Numbered from the stretch's first letter, positions 6,563 to 13,335 are shown. The stretch is DNA of 46,598 nt from a virus (IMGVR_UViG_3300009285_002677:1-46598), one strand, 5' to 3'. Translations and numbers: made by a program. Notes: generated by a model from the letters alone, not told the origin.

Positions 6563-7392
6563 GCTGGTTTCGCGTGGACGACGGGTTTCCTGAGCACCCC
6601 AAGCTGGCCGCGCTCGAGGGCGACCCGGTATTGTGGGCAAAGGCGTTGGCGCTGTGGGTCGCGGGAAACTGCTACGCGACCAGAAACCGCACGGACGGGG
6701 AAATTGCCCGGGCACGCGTGGCGCGCCTGGTTCCGTTTCGCGACGCGGTCAAGGTAGCCGAGCAATTAGTGGCCTGCGGGCTGTGGGAAGACCGTGGATC
6801 TTACTTCCTGGTCCACAACTTCCTTGAGTACAACGCCAGCCGCGCAGAGCGGGAGGCAATGACCGCCAAGAAGACGCAGCGCCAGCAAAAATGGAGAGAT
6901 AGGCGCAGCACAGACGCGCATGTAGACGCTAGCGTAGACGCGCCTACCGTGCGGACGGTAGACAACAGTGTAGACCCCGCTCCCAAACCCATACCCAAAC
7001 CAAGAGAAAACCCCCTACCCCCTTCCGCGGCTTCGCCGCTGGTGCCGGCCGAAAAGCTGGTCGAGCTTTGGAACGTCGCCGCGAAAGGCACTCCATTACC
7101 GGCGGCCGTTGGGCTCTCGGACAAGCGCAAGCGTCACGCGACGGCGCGGCAACGGCCGGATCGCGACGAGGCGTGGTGGGGGGCGTTGTTCGCCAGAGTC
7201 GCCGCGTCGCCGTTCTGTCGCGGGGAAAAAACCGAATGGCGGGCAGACCTGGGCTGGCTCCTGTCGAGCGAGGACAACTTGCTGAAGGTCCTGGAGGGCA
7301 AGTACGATGCCCGCGCCGGACCTGGCCCTCCCTCCCGCCCCGCCGAGATCGTCCCGCCGTCGCACATGCCCTACCACCCGGAGACCACGTGA
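6559..7392 (+). CDS. Replisome organiser / helicase-loader-like protein
   Basis: Encodes 277 residues from a GTG in a GTGA overlap. The N-terminus SWFRVDDGFPEHPKLAALEG is typical of phage replisome-organiser N-terminal domains, which are winged-helix folds; the linker near residues 140-160 is Pro/Lys rich (PAPKPIPKPRENPLPP); the C-terminal part (WWGALFARVAASPF, DLGWLLSSEDNLLKVLEGKY) matches the DnaD/DnaT-like end that contacts helicase. It sits directly before the DnaB-type gene, the expected partner. By family knowledge it would bind the origin or DNA forks and load the helicase. No initiator ATPase (DnaC type, Walker A) is seen. Confidence 0.75.
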   Translation: MSWFRVDDGFPEHPKLAALEGDPVLWAKALALWVAGNCYATRNRTDGEIARARVARLVPFRDAVKVAEQLVACGLWEDRGSYFLVHNFLEYNASRAEREAMTAKKTQRQQKWRDRRSTDAHVDASVDAPTVRTVDNSVDPAPKPIPKPRENPLPPSAASPLVPAEKLVELWNVAAKGTPLPAAVGLSDKRKRHATARQRPDRDEAWWGALFARVAASPFCRGEKTEWRADLGWLLSSEDNLLKVLEGKYDARAGPGPPSRPAEIVPPSHMPYHPETT

Positions 7393-8738
7393 CGCAGACC
7401 AGCCCAGAGACAGCAAACGCCGAGCGAAGCGTGCTCGGCGCCGTGCTGCTCGACGGGCGAGCCCTGCTGTCCATTCCCGGCGCTCTTCGGCCGGAGGACT
7501 TCTCGGGGCAGAACGCGGCGGTGTGGGCGGCCATACGAGCGCTAGCCGAGAAGAACCGACCGGTGGACGTGCTGACGCTCTCGGAGCAACTCCGGGCGAC
7601 CGGGGACCTCGAGCGGGCTGGCGGGCCGGCCTACCTGGCGGCGCTGGAGACTGCGGTTGCCTCGGCGTCGAACGTCGCGCACTACGCGCGGATCGTGCTG
7701 GGGGATTCCATGCGGCGCCGGCTCGCGGAGTTCGGCCGGCGGGTGATCGCCGCCGCGGCCGACGAAGAGCAGGCCGTCGAGGACGTGGTAGCCCGAGCGC
7801 AGGGCGAGATCCTGTCGTTGGCGAGGCCCGACGACGACGCCGAGGCCGTGACGGTCAAGCAGCTCTGGAGCGAGACGCTGGACCACGTGGAGCGGCTCGC
7901 GAACGGCGGGCCGGTTAGCGGAGTTCCGACGGGGATCACGGACCTGGACGCCATGACCGGAGGTTTTCAGCGGGGAGAATTGACGCTGCTCGCGGCGCGG
8001 CCTGCTATGGGAAAAACCGCGTGGGCCGTGTGCAACGCGGCGACCTCGGCCGCCAGGTCGGGCGCGGCAGTGGTGGTGTTTTCGCTTGAAATGCCGCGGC
8101 GGCAGTTGGGCCAGAGGCTGATCGCCGCGTGGGGCGACGTGTCGAGCGAGCGGGTGCGGACAGGCCGGCTGTACCCCGACGAGTGGGAGCGGGTTGGCCA
8201 TGCCGGCAGCCGGCTCCCGGCCGGGCTCTGGATCCGGGACCGGGCGGGCGCGTCGCTGTTCGACGTGCGGGTGAGCTGTCGCCGCGTAGAGGCACGGGAG
8301 AAGCGTCCGGTCGGGCTGGTGGTCGTGGACTACGTGCAGATCATGCGGCCGACGGACCGGAGACTGCCGCGAGAGCAGCAGGTGGCCGAACTCTCGCGGG
8401 GGCTCAAGGACCTGGCGCGGGACATGGACTGCCCGGTCTTGGCGCTGGCGCAGCTCAGCCGCGAGGCCGAGAAGCGCGCGGACAAGCGGCCACTGCTCTC
8501 GGATCTTCGAGAAAGCGGCAGCCTCGAAGCTGACGCGGACGTGGTGATCGGGCTGCACCGCGAAGGACTCTACAACGCAAAGGTCTCGCCGAACGACGCT
8601 GAATTACTGGTGCTGAAAAACCGAAACGGAGCGACGGGCACGGTTGCGGTGGAGTTCTCGCCGACTCGTACGCTGTTCGCGAACCGGACAAGCAGGCCCG
8701 CAGGAGACTGGCAGTCAAACCAGGAGGCAAGCGCATGA
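7389..8738 (+). CDS. dnaB: DnaB-type replicative helicase
   Basis: Encodes 449 residues, the usual length for DnaB. The N-terminal domain begins NAERSVLGAVLLDGRAL; the RecA-like domain opens with PTGITDLDAMTGGFQRGEL, Walker A ARPAMGKTA lies near residue 202-210, Walker B VVVDYVQIM near residue 313, the arginine-finger region DLRESGSLEADADVV near 376. The enzyme unwinds DNA 5' to 3' as a hexamer. GTG start in a GTGA overlap with the loader-like gene. With no phage DNA polymerase or primase in the window, host enzymes must complete the fork. Confidence 0.95.
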   Translation: MTQTSPETANAERSVLGAVLLDGRALLSIPGALRPEDFSGQNAAVWAAIRALAEKNRPVDVLTLSEQLRATGDLERAGGPAYLAALETAVASASNVAHYARIVLGDSMRRRLAEFGRRVIAAAADEEQAVEDVVARAQGEILSLARPDDDAEAVTVKQLWSETLDHVERLANGGPVSGVPTGITDLDAMTGGFQRGELTLLAARPAMGKTAWAVCNAATSAARSGAAVVVFSLEMPRRQLGQRLIAAWGDVSSERVRTGRLYPDEWERVGHAGSRLPAGLWIRDRAGASLFDVRVSCRRVEAREKRPVGLVVVDYVQIMRPTDRRLPREQQVAELSRGLKDLARDMDCPVLALAQLSREAEKRADKRPLLSDLRESGSLEADADVVIGLHREGLYNAKVSPNDAELLVLKNRNGATGTVAVEFSPTRTLFANRTSRPAGDWQSNQEASA

Positions 8739-9280
8739 CCGCGAAGCGTTTTCCCGATGCAGACCCCGCCGCGCCGGACTTGGTTCGTTGTCCAGCTTTG
8801 GATTTGCATTTCACTCCCGGCGCTTGTGCCCTTCGCCAGGTGGTCCACGAGGCAAACGGAGACGCGACGTTCAAACCGTGCGGAACCGGGAAATGCGAGA
8901 CAGGCGCGGCGGTGATTGTGGAGCTCGGAGCGGACGCGCCGCAGAAAAAGAAGCTGGTTCCGTGTGGAAAGCACCCGCACCGGAAACACACGATCGCGTG
9001 CGCCGGGTGCAACCGGGCGGACAGGGAGCGGTCGGCAACGCTGGAGGCCGCCGCGCCAGGGTACTCCGAGCCTGCGGTTGACGGGCAGGACCTAGCGAGG
9101 GACAGGTTTGCCGGGCGGTGCTGGTCGCACGCCGGTGCGCCAGATGCTGCGCCCGGGTGCGAGAGGTGCGAAGCGCAGCGGGAGCGGTACGAGAGGCACA
9201 TTGCGGAGGGATCTGTTCCGGGGAAGCAGCCGTTCCGCCGGCGGCCGAGCCAGCCAGCAGTAGCCGAGGGGGCAGCATGA
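8735..9280 (+). CDS. Cys-rich hypothetical protein
   Basis: Encodes 181 residues. Several Cys/His groups are spread through it: CPALDLHFTPGACALRQ near residue 19, CGTGKCE near 49, PCGKHPHRKHTIACAGCNR near 76-94 and CWSHAGAPDAAPGCERC near 128. The last two look like metal-binding clusters. The C-terminal 30 residues are basic and Pro rich. ATGA overlap with dnaB sets the start. No family recognised; a DNA-binding role would fit both composition and position. Confidence 0.55.
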   Translation: MTAKRFPDADPAAPDLVRCPALDLHFTPGACALRQVVHEANGDATFKPCGTGKCETGAAVIVELGADAPQKKKLVPCGKHPHRKHTIACAGCNRADRERSATLEAAAPGYSEPAVDGQDLARDRFAGRCWSHAGAPDAAPGCERCEAQRERYERHIAEGSVPGKQPFRRRPSQPAVAEGAA

Positions 9281-9474
9281 GTCAGATGGGGCACCGCGAA
9301 ACGATGGCCCTCCGAGTAGCTGTTCTGGTAAAAGTGGCCAAGGCCAGCGCCCGGTACGTAGCAAGCCACCGCGGGCAAGCTGTTCGGTTCCAGGAGGTAG
9401 AGGGCAGGAACGAGTACGTGGCCGCAGCCAAGGCGCTGGACGAGGCGCTGGCAGAACTCCAGAGGACGGCATGA
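9277..9474 (+). CDS. Small helical protein
   Basis: Encodes 65 residues, nearly all predicted helix (ETMALRVAVLVKVAKASARY, VAAAKALDEALAELQRTA). The ATG overlaps the preceding TGA and its own TGA overlaps the next ATG. No metal site or membrane segment is evident and no family is recognised. Confidence 0.5.
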   Translation: MSQMGHRETMALRVAVLVKVAKASARYVASHRGQAVRFQEVEGRNEYVAAAKALDEALAELQRTA

Positions 9475-9884
9475 AGCCGCCGCGAAAGCCTGAGGCTCTG
9501 GTCCCCGCGGGGGTGGTTTATGTCCCGTCCACGCTACGCGCCGCGACCAAGGTCCTGGAATCTGTACTGCGCCGGGAGATCCGGGCTGGGAAGCGTGAGT
9601 TGCGCGAGGCCCCCATGGGCACGTGGCCACATGTGACCCGCAAGGCGGTGGAGCTTTGGTGCGCAGACACCGGGATGGTTTCCCGCGCCGGGAGACTGGC
9701 GCTGAAGCGCGCGGGACTGGGCGTCCGGGAATGGTACGACTGCCTGCCCGTCCGCACCCGCCGCGGACAGCTTGTACTTTGGTTCAACCTGCATGCGCGT
9801 GCAGTAACCACCACCAAGAAAGGCCGCCAGGCGTCCGCATTGCCAGCCAGGCGGGCGATCGGCAGCCGGGTGCAGGGGTGGTAG
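9471..9884 (+). CDS. Hypothetical basic protein
   Basis: Encodes 137 residues, last in the coupled early series. The middle part contains TLRAATKVLESVLRREIRAG, KAVELWCADTGMVSRAGRLA and ALKRAGLGVREWYDCLPVRT, which may hold a helix-turn-helix. The C-terminus is basic (TTKKGRQASALPARRAIGSR), suggesting DNA binding. It is followed by a 106-base gap holding the sigma-gene promoter, so the operon probably ends here. Confidence 0.52.
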   Translation: MKPPRKPEALVPAGVVYVPSTLRAATKVLESVLRREIRAGKRELREAPMGTWPHVTRKAVELWCADTGMVSRAGRLALKRAGLGVREWYDCLPVRTRRGQLVLWFNLHARAVTTTKKGRQASALPARRAIGSRVQGW

Positions 9885-9886
9885 CC

Positions 9887-9915
9887 TTGGCGCACCAAGT
9901 CTCGCCAAATTGGCG
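9887..9915. promoter_or_regulatory. Two short dyads before the sigma promoter
   Basis: CTTGG (9887-9891) and CCAAG (9896-9900) form a five-base stem with a CGCA loop, followed at 9903-9915 by the 13-base palindrome CGCCAAATTGGCG. They share the TTGGCG word. They could end the early operon transcript or act as an operator about 40 bases upstream of the sigma promoter. There is no T run. Confidence 0.4.
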
Positions 9916-9955
9916 TATAGGCCGCCAGGCACGATTTCGGTGTTTTGTGTCCCGG

Positions 9956-9983
9956 TTGACACGAAACGGCCCTGTGGTAGGCT
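9956..9983 (+). promoter_or_regulatory. Promoter of the sigma gene, leaderless geometry
   Basis: TTGACA at 9956-9961 and TAGGCT at 9978-9983 are 16 bases apart, with TG at 9975-9976 giving an extended -10. Seven bases separate the -10 from the GTG at 9991, the same distance as at the regulator gene. No Shine-Dalgarno sequence lies before the GTG. Host sigma70 would read it, which places the sigma factor under early control. Confidence 0.65.
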
Positions 9984-9990
9984 GGGTTCG

Positions 9991-10617
9991 GTGAGTTGGG
10001 TAGACGACCTGCTGGCGCAGGTACCGCGGCGGCTGCCGCAAACGGCCGAGGAAGAGCGGAGGCTTGCGCTCGGGGCGCAGTCCGGCGACAAGTCCGCCGC
10101 GAAAGAGCTTTCTGCCTGCAATATTCGCCTGGTAGTCAAGATTGCGCGTGGTTTTGGTTCGGCCGACAGCTTCGAGGACTTGGTACAGGAGGGCATGGTC
10201 GGGCTAATGCTGGCGATCAGGAAATTCGACCCTGATCTAGGCCGTTTCCGCCCCTACGCGGCGAAATGGATTCGAGCGCATGTGCGATTGGCGGCCGACA
10301 GGGAGCGGGCGCGTGGCGAGCGATTTGTTTTGCTTGAGGACGCGGCCAGCTCGGCGCCGTCGCCGGAAGAAGAATACCTCCGCGCCGAGGCCGGCAGGGA
10401 AGCGGCACTAGCGGTCAAGCGCGCCCGAGGCGGGCTGACGCCGCGAGAGGATTTGGTTTTCAGAGATCGCACGATGGCGGGCAAGAGTCAGGCCAAGATT
10501 GGCGCTGCCATGGGTCGATCACGCGAGAACGTGCGCAAGATCCATATCCGGTCGAGCGAGAAGGTCGCACTTGCGCTGCGCGCCGACTGGCGGCGATCCA
10601 GGTCTGGAATTCACTAG
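9991..10617 (+). CDS. Phage-encoded sigma70-family factor
   Basis: Encodes 208 residues. Region 2 is clear: NIRLVVKIARGFGSADSFED, DLVQEGMVGLMLAIRKFDPD and RFRPYAAKWIRAHVRLAADR (-10 recognition and strand opening). Region 4 follows from about residue 150: GLTPREDLVFRDRTMAGKSQ then a helix-turn-helix AKIGAAMGRSRENVRKIHIR. Region 3 is short or missing, and region 1.1 is absent, so it is smaller than a housekeeping factor and closest in style to RpoH/group 3 sigma factors. The GTG at 9991 is preferred over an ATG-initiated extension to 9910 because that extension runs through the promoter. It probably directs RNA polymerase to late promoters; this is inference. Confidence 0.88.
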   Translation: MSWVDDLLAQVPRRLPQTAEEERRLALGAQSGDKSAAKELSACNIRLVVKIARGFGSADSFEDLVQEGMVGLMLAIRKFDPDLGRFRPYAAKWIRAHVRLAADRERARGERFVLLEDAASSAPSPEEEYLRAEAGREAALAVKRARGGLTPREDLVFRDRTMAGKSQAKIGAAMGRSRENVRKIHIRSSEKVALALRADWRRSRSGIH

Positions 10618-11258
10618 GGTTTATCCACTCTCCCGAGGTCCCCGCCCGGGCGGTGCAGCGCCGCCCAGTCGGACAGCGCTTCGGCCGCGACCTCTTCGAC
10701 TGGCCGGCCAGATCTGTGCGCCAGGATCCAAAGTACATTGTGTGTGAACCTGGACACGGAGACGACGGGCAGTTTTACCCGGCGTTCCGCCGGCACCGTG
10801 GGCCCCAGCGAGTCCATCCGGATAGATCTGTATATTTGCATGTAATGCTGCTGACATAGGCTGCGTGCGTAGACGCGCTGCGAGCAGTTTGGAGCCAGGC
10901 AGGTCTTCTCGACCGCGGGCGGGTGACCGCACGGGTGGCGATTGTGGTGCACGCTGCATGTCGCGCAGATCTCCCACGCGCCCGGGCCGCCGCAACTCGG
11001 GCACGGGTCGGGTGGCTTGAGCGGGGCGAGGACGGGGCGAACGACCAGCACGATCGGGACGCCCTGTCGCTCCGGCCGGTAGTCGTAGGGCTCGAACTCG
11101 CCGCGGCGAAAAGCCTTTTCGTAGTGGCTCTTGCACCACCCTCGCGCGTAGACCTGTTTCTGGCAACCCTTCGTGCGGCAGATCCTGTCCTCCCGGGTCC
11201 TCGCGGGGAGCACGTCAAGCCTGCCTTCGAGCGGCGGACCACCGTCCCACTCAGTCAT
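10614..11258 (-). CDS. Protein with two C-x4-C-x9-C-x2-H zinc knuckles
   Basis: Encodes 214 residues. Two related metal motifs are visible, CRTKGCQKQVYARGWCKSHY near residue 27 and CLAPNCSQRVYARSLCQQHY near residue 119; both fit C-x4-C-x9-C-x2-H and share VYAR. Between them is another cluster (CPSCGGPGAWEICATC and HHNRHPCGH). The C-terminal RFTHNVLWILAHRSGRPVEE looks helical and may bind DNA. Such knuckles are frequent in small phage proteins, some near HNH nucleases, but no HNH core is present. The ATG follows GGAGGCCGC within the 48-base repeat. Its TAG shares the bases CTAG with the TAG of the sigma gene. Confidence 0.68.
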   Translation of the reverse strand: MTEWDGGPPLEGRLDVLPARTREDRICRTKGCQKQVYARGWCKSHYEKAFRRGEFEPYDYRPERQGVPIVLVVRPVLAPLKPPDPCPSCGGPGAWEICATCSVHHNRHPCGHPPAVEKTCLAPNCSQRVYARSLCQQHYMQIYRSIRMDSLGPTVPAERRVKLPVVSVSRFTHNVLWILAHRSGRPVEEVAAEALSDWAALHRPGGDLGRVDKP

Positions 11259-11267
11259 GCGGCCTCC
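11220..11267. repeat. 48-bp direct repeat, copy A
   Basis: Identical to 11788-11835 over 48 bases. On the minus strand it carries a gene tail (LEAA stop), the ribosome site GGAGGCCGC, an ATG and the first 13 codons MTEWDGGPPLEGR. Here these codons begin the zinc-knuckle protein. See copy B. Confidence 0.95.
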
Positions 11268-11286
11268 AATCGCGACAGATCGGGGA

Positions 11287-11315
11287 TGCGCCGCTCGTAA
11301 TCGTGGAGCGGCGCA
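11287..11315 (-). terminator. 10-bp hairpin between two leftward genes
   Basis: TGCGCCGCTC (11287-11296) pairs perfectly with GAGCGGCGCA (11306-11315) around a nine-base loop. It follows the stop of the gene at 11335 on the minus strand. There is no T run after it, so it may be a processing or stabilising structure and not a true terminator. It also overlaps an open frame without start that ends at 11255. Confidence 0.4.
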
Positions 11316-11334
11316 CGGCCCGAAAGGTGGAGCG

Positions 11335-11664
11335 CTACTCTGCTTCCGTGTCCACGGTCGGCGCGCGGTCCTCGGCCGCGGGTTGCGCCGCGCGCTTTTT
11401 CGCGTAGAGGTGCGCGGATTGCCGCGACATGGTGTTAAACGGCCCGGCCGTGGACACGTCGCCAGTCTTCGGGTTGAACCGCCGTGCGGTGTAGGCGCGA
11501 ACGTCGGAGGGGCCGCGCTCGCTCGTGACGAAGAAGATACCGCCCGGTCCCTCGTAGACCTGTTCCGAGACGCGCGACTTGAAAAAGCGCATGGTGTCCG
11601 GCTCGAAGTAGAACTTGCCGCAGTCCTTGTTCCGCTGTTTGATATTCCCGATCGTCCAGCCCAT
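11335..11664 (-). CDS. Conserved phage protein (GNIKQ family, unknown role)
   Basis: Encodes 109 residues. The start MGWTIGNIKQRNKDCGKFYF, then FEPDTMRFFKSRVSEQVYEG, GIFFVTSERGPSDVRAYTAR and KTGDVSTAGPFNTMSRQSAH, resembles small phage and plasmid proteins that I recall as conserved but unnamed (possibly DUF7447-like). The tail is Ala/Lys rich. The ATG at 11664 follows AAAAGGGGTACCAA. The frame stays open upstream to an ATG at 11826 inside the 48-base repeat, so a longer 163-residue form is possible; the added part has a different composition and I judge it unlikely. Confidence 0.62.
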   Translation of the reverse strand: MGWTIGNIKQRNKDCGKFYFEPDTMRFFKSRVSEQVYEGPGGIFFVTSERGPSDVRAYTARRFNPKTGDVSTAGPFNTMSRQSAHLYAKKRAAQPAAEDRAPTVDTEAE

Positions 11665-11708
11665 TTGGTACCCCTTTTGCGAGCGGACCCGCCGCTCCGG
11701 ATTTAGCC

Positions 11709-11826
11709 CTACTTGCCGATCTGGATTTGCTGCGCCGCGTCGAACAAGCCTTCCTGCCTCGAACCGTGCTTCCAGCAGTCCACATTGCCTGCCTTCGAGC
11801 GGCGGACCACCGTCCCACTCAGTCAT
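11709..11826 (-). pseudogene. Possible frameshifted small gene after repeat copy B
   Basis: An ATG at 11826, in an ATGA overlap and after GGAGGCCGC, opens MTEWDGGPPLEGR. After about codon 13 the +1 frame gives a more protein-like text (NVDCWKHGSRQEGLFDAAQQ) that ends at TAG 11711-11709, just before the ribosome site of the next gene. A single-base indel would make one 39-residue gene. The alternative is that the zero frame is used and joins the 11664 gene. Only the start, overlap and stop positions are direct observations. Confidence 0.35.
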
Positions 11827-11835
11827 GCGGCCTCC
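11788..11835. repeat. 48-bp direct repeat, copy B
   Basis: Identical to 11220-11267. Includes the end of the gene at 11823-12056 (RWEAA stop), the overlapping ATG and 13 codons. The two copies are 568 bases apart and bound the GNIKQ-type gene, so recombination between them would delete or duplicate that gene. Confidence 0.95.
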
Positions 11836-12056
11836 CACCGCGCCAGCGCCGCTTGGCAGTCGTCCAGGCGCGCGCGGAGCAGCATCCCGCCCGTCGTGCG
11901 CACGACGGCGCGGACATCGTAGGTGGACGGCTCGCGGCAGTCGTGGTCGATTAGGAGTCCAGCCTGGTAGCTCGTCGGACCGTACCGCACCACGCGCGGC
12001 TCACCGTCGTCACCGCGCCGCAACCAAACCAACACCCACAAATGCGCATCCCTCAT
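11823..12056 (-). CDS. Hypothetical 77-residue protein
   Basis: Starts MRDAHLWVLVWLRRGDDGEP after GGAGGAAGTC. It appears to be a small alpha/beta domain: VVRYGPTSYQAGLLIDHDCR, then a segment TYDVRAVVRTTGGMLLRARL and a C-terminal helix. Its TGA overlaps the next ATG. No family recognised. Confidence 0.58.
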   Translation of the reverse strand: MRDAHLWVLVWLRRGDDGEPRVVRYGPTSYQAGLLIDHDCREPSTYDVRAVVRTTGGMLLRARLDDCQAALARWEAA

Positions 12057-12092
12057 GACTTCCTCCATGTCCGCGGACCCCGCCGCGCCGGA

Positions 12093-12302
12093 TTAGCTCT
12101 CGATTTCGCTCTGTCTCTTCCCCAGCAGATCGCCCTGACTCGGCGCGTGCTTACACCTACCACCCACTCCAGTCCCCGACTCCACGCAAGCGCGGGAGTC
12201 TTCCGGTCCGACACCGCGCGCCCTGTGCCAGTCGTACCAAACGCGCGCCCGGTCCGGCAAGGCGCGCCGCGCCATGGATTCTATTTGCTCCCAGCAGGTC
12301 AC
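12093..12302 (-). CDS. Hypothetical 69-residue protein
   Basis: GTG start after GAGGTGCAAGA; first residues TCWEQIESMARRALPDRARV with an aromatic/basic part WYDWHRARGVGPEDSRAC and a polar C-terminus (KHAPSQGDLLGKRQSEIES). It lies 22 bases after the stop of the upstream gene and 36 bases before the next start. No family recognised; support is the start site and operon position. Confidence 0.5.
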   Translation of the reverse strand: MTCWEQIESMARRALPDRARVWYDWHRARGVGPEDSRACVESGTGVGGRCKHAPSQGDLLGKRQSEIES

Positions 12303-12324
12303 TCTTGCACCTCATCGTCGTGGG

Positions 12325-12696
12325 TCAGTTAGGGTCACAAAACGGGCAGACAAGGACGACCGAACCGCTAAAAATTTCCGCGACATCATGCACTTCCGAG
12401 ACTGGCCACCAGTCGCCGCACCATGCACACTCGGTTTCCACCAGCGACGCGAGCGACTCCAGCGCAAGGCCCGCCGCGTCAACGCTCTGCTCGATCGCCT
12501 GACAGATCAGGCAGATCTGACTCTCCGTGTCCGCGAGCTCGATTTCCCACGCACGCACCGTGCGCTGCTCGATCGCTGCGCCCTCACGCATTCCGCCAGC
12601 AACGCGCGCCTGCCCAGCCGATCGGGTGACCTTGCGCTCGCGCAACCTACGCTCGCCCGCCGACTCCTCGCCGACCATCCACGCGGGAGCTGCCAT
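12325..12696 (-). CDS. Putative zinc-binding protein
   Basis: Encodes 123 residues. The N-terminal third is basic; a central helix spans RAWEIELADTESQICLICQA. Three Cys pairs follow: CLIC, CAWC (in ECAWCGDWWPVSEVHDVAEI) and CPFC at the C-terminus. The last two pairs could form one zinc ribbon with the hydrophobic FSGSVVLV strand between them. The ATG overlaps the upstream stop as TAATG and has no strong ribosome site, so translation probably depends on coupling. Confidence 0.55.
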   Translation of the reverse strand: MAAPAWMVGEESAGERRLRERKVTRSAGQARVAGGMREGAAIEQRTVRAWEIELADTESQICLICQAIEQSVDAAGLALESLASLVETECAWCGDWWPVSEVHDVAEIFSGSVVLVCPFCDPN

Positions 12697-12815
12697 TAGC
12701 GTGCCCGCCGCGGGGGCTTACGCCCGCTCGCCATGGCCCGGAGCAAGGCAGCCAGGGCCCGCAAGCCCGCCGCGCTAGCCGTAGTCTTAGCTCTTCCCCT
12801 TCCCTGCGCTCTCAT
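12696..12815 (-). CDS. Tiny basic protein
   Basis: Encodes 39 residues: a basic start (MRAQGRGRAKTTASAAG), an Ala/Leu helix (LRALAALLRAMASG) and a basic end (RKPPRRAR). The ATG overlaps the upstream stop (ATGA) and follows GGAGAAGAGTC. It may be an amphipathic or membrane-active helix, or a nucleic-acid binder. The call rests on spacing and ribosome site. Confidence 0.4.
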   Translation of the reverse strand: MRAQGRGRAKTTASAAGLRALAALLRAMASGRKPPRRAR

Positions 12816-12997
12816 GACTCTTCTCCTAGCCTGGACACCACTTCCCGCGCCAGCCCACGAGCGTCCACGCCAGCGATCGAGGCTACAGCCACGCACATCC
12901 TCGCCAGCAACCCAGGCCGCGAGCTCCGCACCGCTCGCAAGGCCCAGTAGCGCACGAGCAGCGCGCACGCTAGGTCCCCGACCCGCAGCGCGCTCAC
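12812..12997 (-). CDS. Hypothetical 61-residue protein
   Basis: GTG start in a GTGA overlap with the gene upstream. The sequence SALRVGDLACALLVRYWALR and AVRSSRPGLLARMCVAVASI is hydrophobic with many Arg, and the end DARGLAREVVSRLGEES is an amphipathic helix. It could be membrane-associated, but no clean membrane helix is seen. No family recognised. Confidence 0.48.
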   Translation of the reverse strand: MSALRVGDLACALLVRYWALRAVRSSRPGLLARMCVAVASIAGVDARGLAREVVSRLGEES

Positions 12998-13245
12998 GTC
13001 CGCACCAGCTCGATCTTGACGATACGCCAGCCGTCCGCGTCCGGCCCCGAGTAAAACCGCTCGGCCGCGTGCTCAACGCCATACGCCCGAATCCGCTGCG
13101 CAAACACCGGGCAACACGGGTCAGAATCGTCAGTGTAGGACACCCGGTAGTCAGCCAATAGTGGACTGGATTGGTCCAGATTGAATAGTGGACCGGATTG
13201 GTCCGAAATGAGCTTCGCCTCTTGTTCCGCGCGGTTAGTCGTCAC
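12994..13245 (-). CDS. First gene of second leftward operon, with tandem 9-residue repeat
   Basis: Encodes 83 residues from a GTG after AAGGAGTGTGCCAG. Residues about 13-30 are two back-to-back copies of a nine-residue unit (ISDQSGPLF and NLDQSSPLL) made by a tandem 27-base DNA repeat. The rest is a small alpha/beta domain: ADYRVSYTDDSDPCCPVFAQ, then RIRAYGVEHAAERFYSGPDA and the closing strand RIVKIELVR. As the first gene after the operator-like repeat it could act in regulation, but no DNA-binding motif is seen. Confidence 0.6.
   Translation of the reverse strand: MTTNRAEQEAKLISDQSGPLFNLDQSSPLLADYRVSYTDDSDPCCPVFAQRIRAYGVEHAAERFYSGPDADGWRIVKIELVRT
13157..13210. repeat. Tandem 27-bp repeat
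   Basis: Two adjacent units, 13157-13183 and 13184-13210, both opening AATAGTGGAC and differing at four positions. Each unit contains a short stem (GGACC/GGTCC type) around GGATT. They lie in frame in the first gene of the leftward operon. The in-frame length (27 = 9 codons) explains why the duplication is tolerated. Confidence 0.85.
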
Positions 13246-13288
13246 CTGGCACACTCCTTGCTGGCCCTCTCGCGGCCCACGTATGATG

Positions 13289-13318
13289 ATAATACACATA
13301 CCGTGCCAATGACGTAAA
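13289..13318 (-). promoter_or_regulatory. Promoter of second leftward operon
   Basis: On the minus strand TTTACG (13318-13313) and TATTAT (13294-13289) are 18 bases apart. The -10 has five of six consensus bases in TATTAT versus TATAAT order. The transcript would start near 13282 and give a leader of about 37 bases with a good ribosome site. The -35 lies inside the inverted repeat at 13300-13335, so a bound repressor would block it. Confidence 0.55.
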
Positions 13319-13335
13319 ACGTCACCGGGCACGGT
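13300..13335. promoter_or_regulatory. Inverted-repeat operator
   Basis: ACCGTGCC (13300-13307) and TGACGT (13310-13315) recur in reverse complement as ACGTCA (13319-13324) and GGCACGGT (13328-13335), with a three-base centre AAA. The inner and outer stems are separated by two bases on one side and three on the other. GGCACGGTAA (13328-13337) recurs at 3088-3097, before the tiny membrane gene. The word ACCGTG is shared with the symmetric operator at 2774-2863, so the same regulator could act here; this is inference. Confidence 0.6.

Noticed and set aside
10618-10630. DnaA-box-like TTATCCACT
   Set aside because: A single near match inside the end of a coding gene; expected by chance, no cluster.
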